64,000 nt of DNA from Stutzerimonas stutzeri (GTDB taxonomy: Bacteria > Pseudomonadota > Gammaproteobacteria > Pseudomonadales > Pseudomonadaceae). The stretch's first letter is position 1. Each line of letters opens with the position of its first letter. Positions 8,663 to 17,690 of the stretch are shown piece by piece. The stretch spans positions 1 through 64,000 of the forward strand of contig NZ_JAMOIC010000015.1 in assembly GCF_024448895.1 (NCBI RefSeq). Reading direction: 5' to 3'. Both the position numbers and the translations under genes were made by a program. The notes under the pieces were generated by a model. That model had not been told where the DNA came from. It saw only the letters and a list, made by a program, of their open reading frames with translations, and made no database searches.

Positions 8663-9217
8663 TCAGCGGGTACGTATCTCGCCACGAGCCAAACTCTCGA
8701 CCCGATTACCCATCGGATCGGTCGCCTCCAGATCGGCGCCGCGCTCGCGTAGCGCTTCGAGCAAGGCCTCGCGCTGGAACAACGCGGCGTACATCGCTGG
8801 CGTCTGGCCGGCGTTGTTGCGCTGGTCGGGATCGCACTCGGTGGCTAGCAATCGTTTGGCGATGCGCAGCTCGCCTTTGAAGATCGCGCCCATCAACGCC
8901 GTATTGCCGCGTTTGTCCTTGGCGCAGGCATCGGCACCAGCGCTTATCAGGCGTTCGACAGTGTCAGGCTGCCCGTTGTAGGCGGCCAGGATCAGGGCGG
9001 TGTAGCCCTTGTCGTCCGCGGTGTTCAGGTCGTAACCGGCCTGAATGAATTCCTGTAGCACTTCGTTATCGCCGAAGCGGGCGGCATTGAAAAAGTAATC
9101 GCGAAGTTGGCTCTGTACCTGATCGGCATCGTCGTGCTGGACGTCCGTCGGTTCCGAGTAAGCGAAAGCGTGCCCGCTACCAAGCAGCAGCGCGGCCAGT
9201 AGAAATAGGCTTTTCAT
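8663..9217 (-). CDS. ankB: Ankyrin-repeat protein AnkB
   Basis: 184 residues with a Sec signal peptide (MKSLFLLAALLLGSGHAFA) followed by about four ankyrin repeats (for example DKGYTALILAAYNGQPDTV and KRGNTALMGAIFKGELRIA). It is predicted periplasmic. In P. aeruginosa ankB lies directly downstream of katB and is needed for full KatB activity; the same order is found here (katB then ankB, both on the minus strand). A GC-rich hairpin at 9236-9256 sits in the gap and may attenuate or stabilise the second gene's message. The cyanase stop on the other strand abuts this gene's 3' end. Confidence 0.88.
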   Translation of the reverse strand: MKSLFLLAALLLGSGHAFAYSEPTDVQHDDADQVQSQLRDYFFNAARFGDNEVLQEFIQAGYDLNTADDKGYTALILAAYNGQPDTVERLISAGADACAKDKRGNTALMGAIFKGELRIAKRLLATECDPDQRNNAGQTPAMYAALFQREALLEALRERGADLEATDPMGNRVESLARGEIRTR

Positions 9218-9235
9218 GTTCTCTCCCGAAAGGGT

Positions 9236-9256
9236 GACCCGAGCCGCGCTCGGGTC
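9236..9256 (-). terminator. GC-rich hairpin between katB and ankB
   Basis: Perfect 9-base stem GACCCGAGC with loop CGC. It lies after the katB stop and just before the ankB start on the transcribed strand. With no T-run it is more likely an attenuator or mRNA-processing structure than a full terminator. Confidence 0.45.
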
Positions 9257-9293
9257 AGTGGGCCGCCGTGCGTGGCAGCGGCCCGTTGCGACA

Positions 9294-10832
9294 TCAGTCC
9301 TGCAGCTTGGCAGCTATCGTTTTGACTCGATCAAGATCGGACTTGGCGACCTTGGTCAGCCCTTCTCCGTACTCGGCATCGGCCTTGTAGAAGAACGACA
9401 GCAGGTGGTAGCGCGCTTCTTCATCAGCCTTGGCGAGCTCGCCGCCCAGGGTGTTGATCAGGTCCGTGCGCTCCTTCTTGCTGAACGAGCGATACAGATC
9501 GCCGGCCTGCTTGAAGTTCTGCTGACGCTGGATCGGCGCCTGCTGGGTGGTGCCACTCAACTCCAGCTTGCTGTACATCGCCCGAGGCGTTTCCTCGCGG
9601 TTCTCACGACGGCTCGGCTGGTAGTTGACGCTGGTAGTGGTATGACCGCTGTTCAGCTGGCCGTCCTGGTTGCCGTTATTGACGTCCACCTTCGGGCGGT
9701 TGATCGGCAGACTAAGACCATTGGCACCGATGCGGTACATCTGGGTATCAGCGTAGGAGAACAGGCGTCCCTGCAGCAGACGATCCTCCGAGGGCTCGAT
9801 ACCGGGCACCAGATTGGCCGGCGCCATGGCGACCTGCTCGGTCTCCTGGAACACGTTATCCGGGTTCTTGTTCAGCACCATCTGGCCGATCTTGCGCTCC
9901 GGCACGTCAGGCCAGATCTTGGTAGCGTCCAGCGGATCGAAGTCGAACTTCGCCAGATCTTGCGGCTTGAGCACCTGGATGTAGAGGTCCCACTTCGGGT
10001 AGTCACCCTTGTCGATAGCGGTAATCAGATCGCGCGACAGATGGCTGTAGTCCTTGCCCTGCATCGCCTCGTTCTCTTTCGGGTCGAGGTTCTTCAAGCC
10101 TTGCTGACTTTTCCAGTGGAACTTGACGTAGTGCACCTGCCCCTCGTCATTGACCAGCTTGTAAGCGTGAACGCCGTTGCCGTCCATCATCCGGTAGCTC
10201 GCCGGCGTGCCCTGGTTGGAGTACAGCAGCGTCAGGGTGCGAGTGGCTTCGGGATGGTGCGAGAGGAAGTCGAACCGGCGGGTATCGTCATCCAGATTGG
10301 TGCGCGGGTCCGGCTTGAACGCGTGGACCATGTCCGGAAACTTGATCGCGTCGCGGATGAAGAAGGTCGGAAAGTTGTTGCCGACCAGATCCCAGCTGCC
10401 ATCGGCAGTGTAGAACTTGGTGGCGAAACCGCGTGGATCACGCAATGTTTCGGGCGAATGCAGGCCATGAACGACAGTCGAGAAGCGGACGAACACCGGC
10501 GTGGTCTCACCCTTTTCGAACACCTTGGCCAGTGACAGATCGGAGATGTCGGCAGTGGCAGTGAACTCGCCGTGGGCACCGGTGCCACGCGCATGCACGA
10601 CGCGCTCGGGCACTCGCTCGCGACCGAAACGCTGCAGCTTCTGCAGCAGCTGCACGTCCTGCAGCAGGGTCGGGCCGTTGGGGCCGGCGGTCTGCGAGTT
10701 CTGGTTGTTGCCGACCGGCGCGCCATTATCGCGGGTCAGCGGAGCGGCATGGGCCGAAAGGGTCAGCAAGCTGGCGGAAAGCACGCCTAACAGCATGCGG
10801 GCAGGCAAAGCGCCTGACAGGTAACGATTCAT
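9294..10832 (-). CDS. katB: Catalase KatB (periplasmic, haem)
   Basis: 512-residue monofunctional haem catalase with an N-terminal signal peptide (about residues 1-29, ending SAHAA). The distal histidine lies in RVVHARGTGAHGEF, the distal asparagine region is present, and the proximal tyrosine motif is RLFSYADTQMYRIG. The size class (~480-510) is that of small-subunit catalases. The signal peptide and the following ankB gene match P. aeruginosa KatB, the peroxide-inducible enzyme. OxyR control would be expected from that parallel, but I could not find a convincing OxyR site in the 190 bases upstream. The preceding gene is a cytochrome c, probably a separate unit. Confidence 0.93.
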   Translation of the reverse strand: MNRYLSGALPARMLLGVLSASLLTLSAHAAPLTRDNGAPVGNNQNSQTAGPNGPTLLQDVQLLQKLQRFGRERVPERVVHARGTGAHGEFTATADISDLSLAKVFEKGETTPVFVRFSTVVHGLHSPETLRDPRGFATKFYTADGSWDLVGNNFPTFFIRDAIKFPDMVHAFKPDPRTNLDDDTRRFDFLSHHPEATRTLTLLYSNQGTPASYRMMDGNGVHAYKLVNDEGQVHYVKFHWKSQQGLKNLDPKENEAMQGKDYSHLSRDLITAIDKGDYPKWDLYIQVLKPQDLAKFDFDPLDATKIWPDVPERKIGQMVLNKNPDNVFQETEQVAMAPANLVPGIEPSEDRLLQGRLFSYADTQMYRIGANGLSLPINRPKVDVNNGNQDGQLNSGHTTTSVNYQPSRRENREETPRAMYSKLELSGTTQQAPIQRQQNFKQAGDLYRSFSKKERTDLINTLGGELAKADEEARYHLLSFFYKADAEYGEGLTKVAKSDLDRVKTIAAKLQD

Positions 10833-11020
10833 CTAGTCGTCCTCTTCTCATTTTAATTGCGTGTTGCACGCGTCGAGGAGACTAGGGTTCGGGGCACGAT
10901 AGGCGAAATTGAATAAGCGAAGCGGCGTGATAGGAAAATTCTGGTTGTTTCGCACTCTCGTGCGGTTCACGCGCACCCGTCTGCACGACGGCTATGGCGA
11001 GCTTTGGTCAAAGACGAGCT

Positions 11021-11701
11021 CTAGTGCAGGCTCGCGCCGAGTCGCTGTGCACTTGCCCGCTGCTCCTGAATGTCGCTCAGCCGCAGCTGGGTCAGGTAGG
11101 CCGCCAGGGCCTCTATATCGGCGTCGGACAGCTTGCTGGCAATGCCGATCATCACTGAGCCGGCGCGGCTCGGGTCGTTCGCGCGGAACCGGGTAAGCGC
11201 CTTGCGAATGTACTCGTCAGGTTGGCCGGCCAGGCGCGGCATTGTCTCCATGCCCTGCGCGCGGTCACCGTGGCAGGCGGTGCAGGTGCCCTGAAACAGC
11301 ACTCCACCACGCTTGATGCGATCCGGCTCTGCGCTGGCTGCAGACGGGGCAACCTTCTGTTGACTGAAGTAGACGGCGATGTTGACCCGGTCCTCTAGCG
11401 TCAGGCTTTTGGCCAGCTTCGACATGACGTAGTCGACCCGCTTGCCATTGGCGAATTTCTCGAACGAGTGAAACAGGTAGATGGGGCTCTGAGAGGCCAG
11501 GTTCGGGATGTGCGGCCGCTTGCTGTTGCCGTCCTCACCGTGACAGTAACCACAGAACACCGCACGCTCCTGCCCTGCAGCATAAGCTTGCTCGCGACGC
11601 GAGGGATCATCCATCAGATAGCTGAAGCGCTGCATTGCCTCCTCGCTGGCATGGGCAATCGGGGCGAGAAAACTGAACAGGACAAAGATGATCAGGCGCA
11701 T
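11021..11701 (-). CDS. Di-haem c-type cytochrome (c4-like)
   Basis: 226 residues with a signal peptide (MRLIIFVLFSFLAPIAHA) and two CXXCH haem sites, CGYCH at 50-54 and CTACH at 140-144. Each starts a class I cytochrome domain, so the protein is a periplasmic two-domain carrier of the cytochrome c4 type. Likely methionine ligands lie downstream of each site (M93 region; METMP or MIGIA regions). Partners are not evident: the neighbours are katB and, across a 330-base gap, a thioesterase. It could pass electrons to an oxidase, peroxidase or denitrification enzyme; nothing in the sequence decides. Confidence 0.85.
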   Translation of the reverse strand: MRLIIFVLFSFLAPIAHASEEAMQRFSYLMDDPSRREQAYAAGQERAVFCGYCHGEDGNSKRPHIPNLASQSPIYLFHSFEKFANGKRVDYVMSKLAKSLTLEDRVNIAVYFSQQKVAPSAASAEPDRIKRGGVLFQGTCTACHGDRAQGMETMPRLAGQPDEYIRKALTRFRANDPSRAGSVMIGIASKLSDADIEALAAYLTQLRLSDIQEQRASAQRLGASLH

Positions 11702-12031
11702 GGCGAATCCGGCACGGGTTGAAGTTGAAGCGCGTAGGCAGCCGGACTATAGGGATAAAACCAAGCGCGATACTGGCGCAGGTCAATAAAGCCGCACTCA
11801 GCCGCGCGCGGCCGGGCAGAAGCGAAATCAGCTCACATCTGTGCCCAGGCCCCAGCAGCGATAAGGGCCCGATCGACTGCATAGTCATGGACAGACCACT
11901 GCCGCACCGCTGCGCGCTATTGCCGCATTGACCCTCTGATAAAAAACTGAAGGTCGTGCGCATATGGCGAACACAGCCGTGCCGTATTCGACTAAAGTAG
12001 CGGCCCTTTTTGCCAGCACGAGCCGCGCAAC
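11702..12031. other. 330-base intergenic region without a recognised gene
   Basis: This is the divergent space between the cytochrome c gene and the thioesterase gene. The part nearest the cytochrome gene is GC-rich and structured; the part nearest 12,000 is AT-richer. Only a -35-like TTGACC (11928-11933) stands out, with no good -10 at the right distance. No convincing small ORF or RNA was seen. Confidence 0.5.
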
Positions 12032-12514
12032 ATGTTAGATGCACATGCCGAACTGACCATGACCGTCCTGATGACACCGGACAAGGCCAACTTTTCGGGC
12101 AACGTACATGGCGGCACCCTGCTGAAATACCTCGACGAAGTAGCTTACGCCTGCGCCAGCCGATATGCCGGACAGTACGTGGTCACGCTGTCAGTGGACC
12201 AGGTTAACTTCCGCCAGCCAGTGCACGTCGGTGAGCTGGTGACCTTTCTTGCGTCGGTCAACTACGTCGGCACCACGTCGATGGAAATCGGCATCAAGGT
12301 GGTCACCGAAGACATCCGGCAGAAAACGGTCCGTCACACCAACAGCTGCTTTTTCACCATGGTCGCAGTCGGTGAAGATGGCCGCCCCGCAGCAGTGCCT
12401 CCGCTGCAGCCGACCTCGCCCGACCAGAAACGCCGATTCATCCAGGCGCAGCAGCGCCGCCAGATTCGTCGTGAATTGGAAGAGCGTTATCGCGCACTCA
12501 AAGACGATTACTGA
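12032..12514 (+). CDS. Acyl-CoA thioesterase, hotdog fold
   Basis: 160-residue single-domain hotdog thioesterase of the YciA/BACH family. The active-site stretch NVHGGTLLKYLDEVA (~24-38) holds the catalytic aspartate after the HGG turn, and VSVDQVNFRQPVHVGE-type segments follow (seen here as LSVDQVNFRQPVHVGELV). It would hydrolyse acyl-CoA to free acid and CoA in the cytoplasm. The C-terminus is a charged helix (QQRRQIRRELEERYRALKDDY region). It stands alone, with no fatty acid genes near. Chain-length preference cannot be told from sequence. Confidence 0.85.
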   Translation: MLDAHAELTMTVLMTPDKANFSGNVHGGTLLKYLDEVAYACASRYAGQYVVTLSVDQVNFRQPVHVGELVTFLASVNYVGTTSMEIGIKVVTEDIRQKTVRHTNSCFFTMVAVGEDGRPAAVPPLQPTSPDQKRRFIQAQQRRQIRRELEERYRALKDDY

Positions 12515-12664
12515 TAGCAGCGACTGAAGCGTAACGCTCACTGAGGCAGGCCGGATCACGCGCGGCGCGCCACAAGGCTCGGCAGTCGCAGCAGGCGTGC
12601 ACGCCTGCAGGCAAAAACCCTATACAATCCGCGGCTTTTCGCATCAGCCAACCGAGGATTCGCC

Positions 12665-13006
12665 GTGAGCGCTTTGCCATCCTGCCCCCAATGCAACTCC
12701 GAATACACCTACGAGGACGGCCAGATGCTGGTCTGTCCGGAGTGCGGCCACGAGTGGCAGGCCAACGCCGCCGAGCAATCCGGCGATGACGCCAAAGTGA
12801 TCAAGGACTCGGTCGGCAACACGCTGCAGGACGGCGACACCATCACGGTAATCAAGGACCTGAAGGTCAAAGGCTCATCGCTGGTCGTGAAAGTCGGCAC
12901 CAAGGTCAAAAACATTCGCCTGGTCGACGGCGACCATGACATTGACTGCAAGATCGACGGCATCGGCGCGATGAAGCTGAAATCGGAGTTCGTCAGAAAG
13001 GTCTGA
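12665..13006 (+). CDS. PhnA/YjdM-family zinc-ribbon protein
   Basis: 113 residues with an N-terminal zinc ribbon (CPQC at ~7-10 and CPEC at ~25-28) and the C-terminal PhnA/YjdM domain ([17 protein letters not shown]). The family was first named alkylphosphonate utilisation protein, but that role is doubtful and the true function is unsettled. Its start is read as the GTG at 12665 after a weak ribosome site; this is less certain than the frame. The last ~25 coding bases and the downstream palindrome were duplicated in tandem (see repeat 12981-13257), leaving a decayed copy of the gene end behind it. Confidence 0.85.
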   Translation: MSALPSCPQCNSEYTYEDGQMLVCPECGHEWQANAAEQSGDDAKVIKDSVGNTLQDGDTITVIKDLKVKGSSLVVKVGTKVKNIRLVDGDHDIDCKIDGIGAMKLKSEFVRKV

Positions 13007-13257
13007 CGCAACGCTCGCCATACGGCCGTAGGGTGGATCGCGCTTCATCGATCCACCAAGGGAACTCACGGTGGATGTTAAAAGCGACATTCACCCTACG
13101 TTCCTGCGAGATCTATGAGTGGGCACGATAAGCGGAATCCGAGCTTCGCCAGATCGATCTGACGCAACGCTCGCCATACAGCCGTAGGGTGGATCGCGCT
13201 TCATCGATCCACCAAGCGGAGTCACGGTGGATGTAAAAAGCGACATCCACCCTACGG
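12981..13257. repeat. Tandem duplication (155-156 bp) of gene end plus palindromic repeat
   Basis: Unit 1 (~12981-13135) and unit 2 (~13136-13257 and a little beyond) align from 'aatcggagttcgtcag' versus 'aatccgagcttcgccag' through the shared 'ctgacgcaacgctcgcca' and an inverted repeat 'gtagggtggat...ccaccctac'. Anchors are 155-156 bases apart. Because unit 1 begins inside the PhnA/YjdM coding region, the duplication copied the 3' end of that gene. The remaining space to 13324 (speA end) holds no gene. A relative of the palindrome lies at 26255-26325. Confidence 0.85.
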
Positions 13258-13324
13258 TCCGACAGAGGCTGATCGGCTGGTGATCAGCTCTCAATTACCC
13301 CGATCGCTGGCGAAGTAACCCCAA

Positions 13325-15238
13325 TCACGGCGTCAGATAGGACGATCGAGTCAACCCCAGACGCAACGCATCGATGTACTGCGTGCGCTCCTTCGCGCTG
13401 AGCCGCGCACTCGATACCTTGTCGCGGTAATAGGTCATCAGCTCCTCGGGCGACAGGTGCACGTAGCGCAACATGTCCTCGATGGTGTCGTGGGTCTCGA
13501 TGCCGGCGTGGTAGAAACTGCCATCCTCGCGTTGATAGACGTTTACCGAATCGGTATCGCCAAACAGGTTGTGCATGTCGCCAAGAATTTCCTGGTAAGC
13601 ACCCACCAAGAAGACACCGAGGAAGTACTCCTCCCCCGCCTGAATATCGTGCACCGGCATGCTGTTCTCGATGCTCTGCTCGTCGACGTAATGCTTGATC
13701 TTGCCGTCGGAATCGCAGGTCAGATCCTGCAGCACGGCGCGACGCACCGGCTCTTCAGTCAAACGATGCAGCGGCACGATGGGCAGAATCTGGTCGATGG
13801 CCCAGGTGTCCGGCAGGCTCTGGAACACCGAGAAGTTGCAGATGTACTTATCGGCGAGCTTGTCATTCAGCTCGTCCAACACGGCGCGGTGCGAGCGCTG
13901 ACGGGCCTTGAGCTGGTTGTACAAACGGCGGCAGATAGCAAAGTAGCTCTGCTCGGCCATCGCCTTCTGCGCCAGCGACAGCTTGCCGGACGCGTACTGC
14001 GCAGCCGCTTCGCTCATGTAGTGCGTGGCACGCCAATAGGTTTCCGTGACCATCTCGGGATCGGTCGGGCCGAGCAGATCAGCCAGGGCCTGGACGATCT
14101 CCGGCAGTTCGTCGTAGTTCTCGATGATCGGCGCTTCGTCATTGTGGCGCTCGAAGTCGGTCACCTGCATCACCAGTACAGCATGGTGCGCGGTCATCGC
14201 ACGGCCACTCTCCGAAAAGATGTGTGGATGCGGCAGCTCCTGCCGATCACAGAACTCCTTGAGCATGCCAACCACAGTGCCGGCGTACTCGTCGATGTCA
14301 TAGTTGATCGAACTGGCATTGCGCGAATGGGTGCCGTCGTAGTCAACCCCCAGGCCGCCGCCAACGTCGATATGGTCGACCGGCAGGCCCAGCGCACGCA
14401 GCTCTGCGTAATAACGAATGGCCTCGCGGAAGCCGTCGCGATAGTCGGCCAGGTTGGCAATCTGCGAACCCATATGGAAGTGCAGTAAACGAACACCCTG
14501 ATCGACGCCCGCGGCGCGGAAGCGGTCAATGACGGTAAGCAGCTGCGCGGCCGACAGTCCGAACTTGGACTTCTCACCGCCGGTATCGGCCCACTTGCTC
14601 GACGCCAGTGAGGACAGTCGCACACGCAGACCAACCTGCGGGACGATCTTCAGCTCAGCCGCTTCCTCGATCACCAGCCCGACCTCGGACATCTTCTCGA
14701 TGACGATGAATACATTGTGGCCGAGCTTCTGGCCCATCAGCGCGAGACGAATGAACTCCCGGTCCTTGTAGCCGTTGCAGACGATGGTGCCGCCCTTCGG
14801 CGCCAGCGCCAGCACCGCCATCAGCTCTGGCTTGGAGCCCGCTTCAAGGCCGATGGAGACGTTCTGCGTGGCGATGATGTTCTCGATCACCGCCTCCTGC
14901 TGATTGACCTTGATCGGGTACAGCGCGGTGTACTTGCTCTGGTACTCAAGGCGCTCGATGTTAGCATCGAAGGCCCCGGTCAAACGACGCACGCGGTCCT
15001 GCAGGATATCGGGGAAGCGCACCAGCAGCGGGAGAGTCAAGCCGGCATCGCGCAGCTGCTCGATCAGGCTGGTGAACTCGATGGCCTCCCCATTGGGCCC
15101 CTGCGGGCGCACCTCGACATGGCCCTCATCACTGATCGAAAAGTAGCCTGCGCCCCAATGACGAATGCCATACACGCTGCGACTATCCGCTGCGGTCCAC
15201 TGGCTTCCGTCATCTTTACGTGTGCGTCTTACAGGCAT
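13325..15238 (-). CDS. speA: Biosynthetic arginine decarboxylase
   Basis: 637 residues, the usual length for SpeA. It decarboxylates arginine to agmatine, the first step of agmatine-putrescine polyamine synthesis, with PLP and Mg2+. The PLP lysine lies in [10 protein letters not shown] (~105), the glycine-rich phosphate-binding stretch is [13 protein letters not shown] (~295), and the C-terminal active-site region includes the catalytic cysteine segment LTCDSDGKI. Upstream on the same strand is the SUI1-family gene, the same pair as PA4839-PA4840 in P. aeruginosa. The promoter must lie in the 120-base gap 15239-15360, where I see no clear motif. Confidence 0.95.
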   Translation of the reverse strand: MPVRRTRKDDGSQWTAADSRSVYGIRHWGAGYFSISDEGHVEVRPQGPNGEAIEFTSLIEQLRDAGLTLPLLVRFPDILQDRVRRLTGAFDANIERLEYQSKYTALYPIKVNQQEAVIENIIATQNVSIGLEAGSKPELMAVLALAPKGGTIVCNGYKDREFIRLALMGQKLGHNVFIVIEKMSEVGLVIEEAAELKIVPQVGLRVRLSSLASSKWADTGGEKSKFGLSAAQLLTVIDRFRAAGVDQGVRLLHFHMGSQIANLADYRDGFREAIRYYAELRALGLPVDHIDVGGGLGVDYDGTHSRNASSINYDIDEYAGTVVGMLKEFCDRQELPHPHIFSESGRAMTAHHAVLVMQVTDFERHNDEAPIIENYDELPEIVQALADLLGPTDPEMVTETYWRATHYMSEAAAQYASGKLSLAQKAMAEQSYFAICRRLYNQLKARQRSHRAVLDELNDKLADKYICNFSVFQSLPDTWAIDQILPIVPLHRLTEEPVRRAVLQDLTCDSDGKIKHYVDEQSIENSMPVHDIQAGEEYFLGVFLVGAYQEILGDMHNLFGDTDSVNVYQREDGSFYHAGIETHDTIEDMLRYVHLSPEELMTYYRDKVSSARLSAKERTQYIDALRLGLTRSSYLTP

Positions 15239-15360
15239 CTAAGCCTCCTGAAAATGAGATGGGGTCTGTCGAGCGTAGCGCGACAACAAGGCAGTACAGG
15301 TTGGACAGCAGCCGGGCCATGAAATAAGCGCAGATGCCGGATTGGCTTGAAAAAACGGGC

Positions 15361-15732
15361 TCAACCGCCGGACTTCTTGGCCTTGAAACCGCGCTTTATC
15401 AGTTCGTCGGTGAGCAATTGAACATGGTCGCCCTGGATCTCGATCACGCCTTCTTTGAGCGCGCCGCCGGTACCGCAGCGGCGCTTTAGCGCGCTGGCCA
15501 GTTCCTTGAGTTCAGCTTCAGCGAGGGGAAGGCCGGATATGGTAGTTACCGTCTTGCCGCCCCGCCCTTTGCTTTCCCGGCGAACACGAGCGATGCCATC
15601 ACCCGCGGGAATCAGCAGTTGCTTGCAGATGCAGGCGTCCAGCGGTTGGCTGCAATCTGGGCAGTGGCGCCCCGTGTCGGTGGAAAAGACCAGACCGCCA
15701 AGGCCTGAACGGGACGTGGTTTTCTTGGCCAC
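15361..15732 (-). CDS. SUI1/YciH-family translation factor
   Basis: 123 residues of the eIF1/SUI1-like YciH family. The N-terminal part has a small cysteine cluster (HCPDCSQPLDACICK). The SUI1 core follows (VRRESKGRGGKTVTTISGLP, then CGTGGALKEGVIEIQGDH). Bacterial YciH proteins bind the ribosome and may influence initiation fidelity; the exact role is unsettled. I choose the GTG at 15732 (read as MAKKTTSRSG) because AGAGG lies a suitable distance upstream. The frame is open to 15939 but that extension has no ribosome site and does not look like protein of this family. Confidence 0.88.
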   Translation of the reverse strand: MAKKTTSRSGLGGLVFSTDTGRHCPDCSQPLDACICKQLLIPAGDGIARVRRESKGRGGKTVTTISGLPLAEAELKELASALKRRCGTGGALKEGVIEIQGDHVQLLTDELIKRGFKAKKSGG

Positions 15733-16122
15733 ACACAACCTCTTGAAGACAGAAATCGGCGCGACTAGGCTCAGCGCCATAAAGCCGTCCAATTTAACAG
15801 CAAAACCGGCGCACTCGAAGGGCTGCGCAGCGCTTTGCTGCAAACGCCGCCGAATAGCACGACAGCACCGCACTAAGTGATGAAATGCTACGTTCAGGCC
15901 GCTGAAAGACCGCCGCTCTGCCTCTTGACCATCGGTCACGCATACCTAACGACGGGCGTTGTGTAAGGCCCGATCCGCGGCGAAGACCGACGCACCTCAG
16001 CCCAACGGTATCAGTGCCAGACATGACGATTCAACGAAACGACGCGCCCGACAATCAAACCCAACCAGCGCCGGGTTGGTCATCAATACACCGTGCGCAC
16101 CAGAGCCTTGGCAGTGTCAGAA
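15733..16122. other. 390-base intergenic region with possible thiO terminator
   Basis: No gene is supported here. On the minus strand, after the thiO stop, there is a hairpin with stem CCAACC (16061-16066) and GGTTGG (16074-16079), followed by GTTTG on the transcribed strand. This would serve as a modest terminator for the pilus/thiO transcription unit. The rest, up to the SUI1-family start, looks like upstream DNA without clear promoter boxes. Confidence 0.45.
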
Positions 16123-17223
16123 TCAGAGTCGACCAGCAGGGGCGTACGGCTCGGAGTCGATGCAAGGCGAGCGATCCAGCATCAGATCCGTCAATAGCTG
16201 GCATGAAGCAGGCGCCAATACCAGCCCGTTTCGGAAATGCCCGCAATTGAGCCAAAGCCCCTCGTGGCCCGGCACCGGCCCTATATAAGGAATGCCCTCA
16301 GGCGAAGCAGGACGCAGACCCGCCCAATGCTTGACCACTGTGGCATCAGCCAGCCCAGGAAGCAGATCAATGGCCGTCTCTCGGAGGCTTTCCAGGGCAT
16401 CTTCGGTTGGCGTCTTGTCGAAACCGACATCCTCCAACGTACTGCCCACGAGAATGTGACCATCACGCCGCGGAATCGCATAACGCCGCTTGGCCAGCAC
16501 GATGCTCGGCAGGAAATTTTGGGCGCACTTGAACAAGATCATCTGGCCCTTCATGGGCTTGACCGGCAGCTCGAGCCCCAGTGTTGCAAGCAGCCGCCCA
16601 CTCCAGGCGCCCGCCGCGACGACAACCTGCTCGGCACGCATCTCGCCCTGCGCCGTTTGCACGCCGACGACTCGCGCACCTTCATTAATGAAACCGCTTA
16701 CAGGGCAATGTTCGATGATCGTCACATTGGACAGCCTCGCCAACGCTGCACGCAGCGCCTGTAGCAACCGCGGATTGCGGACATTGGCCACGCCTGGCAT
16801 GTACACCGCGCTTGAGAAACCATCGCCAAGCGAAGGCACAGCGGTATGTACCTGCTCCAGGTCTACGGGGTGCAGCGGCCGACCATGGCGGCGTGCCCAG
16901 GCCAGGGATTGGTCTTCATCTTCCAGATCCAGCCAGTACAGCCCAGTCTCGTGAACCTCCGGATCGACCCCGCTCTGCTGCTTCAAAGCCTCGCCGAGCC
17001 CCGGGTAGTAGTCCTGCGACCAATGCGCCAGTGCTGTAATCGCTGCGCTATAACGCCAGGGGTATAGCGGCGAGACAATACCGCCACCGGCCCAGGAGGC
17101 TTCGGTGCCGGCGCGTTGCTGATCGAGCAATACGACCGAGACGCCCTGTTCGGCGAGCTGCAGTGACGACAGCATACCGATGACGCCCGCTCCGACTACA
17201 CAAATGGTCACTGATATCTCCAA
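16123..17223 (-). CDS. thiO: Glycine oxidase-like FAD amine oxidase (ThiO)
   Basis: 366-residue FAD-dependent oxidoreductase of the DAO family. The dinucleotide-binding motif VVGAGVIGMLSSLQLAEQG starts at residue 9, and ASWAGGGIVSP (~42-52) and the C-terminal GLWLNCGHFRNGLVLAP are typical of glycine oxidase ThiO, which makes iminoglycine for the thiazole of thiamine. The P. aeruginosa equivalent by position is PA4548. No thi genes are next to it, so a broader D-amino acid oxidase role is possible. It lies 24 bases downstream of pilE on the same strand and may be co-transcribed with the minor pilins. No TPP riboswitch is seen. Confidence 0.87.
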   Translation of the reverse strand: MEISVTICVVGAGVIGMLSSLQLAEQGVSVVLLDQQRAGTEASWAGGGIVSPLYPWRYSAAITALAHWSQDYYPGLGEALKQQSGVDPEVHETGLYWLDLEDEDQSLAWARRHGRPLHPVDLEQVHTAVPSLGDGFSSAVYMPGVANVRNPRLLQALRAALARLSNVTIIEHCPVSGFINEGARVVGVQTAQGEMRAEQVVVAAGAWSGRLLATLGLELPVKPMKGQMILFKCAQNFLPSIVLAKRRYAIPRRDGHILVGSTLEDVGFDKTPTEDALESLRETAIDLLPGLADATVVKHWAGLRPASPEGIPYIGPVPGHEGLWLNCGHFRNGLVLAPASCQLLTDLMLDRSPCIDSEPYAPAGRL

Positions 17224-17246
17224 GCAATGAATTAATGCCCGGGATT

Positions 17247-17690
17247 TTACCAGCAGCGCGCAGTTGAGTCGGCGGGCGCTGAGGTCGCAGCCGTACGAGC
17301 ACCCGTATTGGAAAGCGTGAACGTCCTACAACTGGTGTCGCCCAACTGCGTGCCAGCGGCAGTGGCCGTGAGAACAAACGTAGTGGGGTTGATCACCGCA
17401 GTTAGCGCGTAGTGCCCTTCAGCCGATGCGTAGGCCGCGTCGTAGAGGGTCGCCTCGGCACAATCATCATGGTCGTATTGATTGAAACTGGTGAAGCAGC
17501 GCGTCAGCTCCTGAGCGGAGCGGGTCAAAGCCGCCTCCGCGTCGCTTCTGTTGCCTTTCATCACATACTCACGGTAATTGGGGTAAGCAATGGCCGCCAG
17601 AACGCCAATGATGGCAACAACGATCATCAGCTCAATAAGCGTGAAACCAGCGCTACGTTCTGCATCGATAGATTTATTGAAACTAGCCAT
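17247..17690 (-). CDS. pilE: Type IV minor pilin PilE
   Basis: 147-residue class III signal protein. A 15-residue leader ends at G/F in [19 protein letters not shown], leaving E5 and the hydrophobic N-terminal helix needed for pilus assembly. Cysteines in the C-terminal half (RCF, DDC, SCRTF, RCW) can form the usual disulfide-bounded D-region. PilE is a minor pilin joining the core initiation complex to the major pilin and PilY1. Its ATG overlaps the pilY1 stop by one base (TAATG), implying coupled translation. The PAO1 operon has pilY2 between pilY1 and pilE; it is missing here. Confidence 0.88.
   Translation of the reverse strand: MASFNKSIDAERSAGFTLIELMIVVAIIGVLAAIAYPNYREYVMKGNRSDAEAALTRSAQELTRCFTSFNQYDHDDCAEATLYDAAYASAEGHYALTAVINPTTFVLTATAAGTQLGDTSCRTFTLSNTGARTAATSAPADSTARCW

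Noticed and set aside
9216-10535. 439-codon open frame on the plus strand
   Set aside because: Antisense to katB, which is certain. No known protein features.
10833-11020. OxyR site upstream of katB
   Set aside because: ATAG occurs at 10899 and 10930, but spacing is 31 rather than the 22 of the tetranucleotide pattern and the CTAT partners are absent.
13457-14488. 343-codon open frame on the plus strand
   Set aside because: Antisense to speA.
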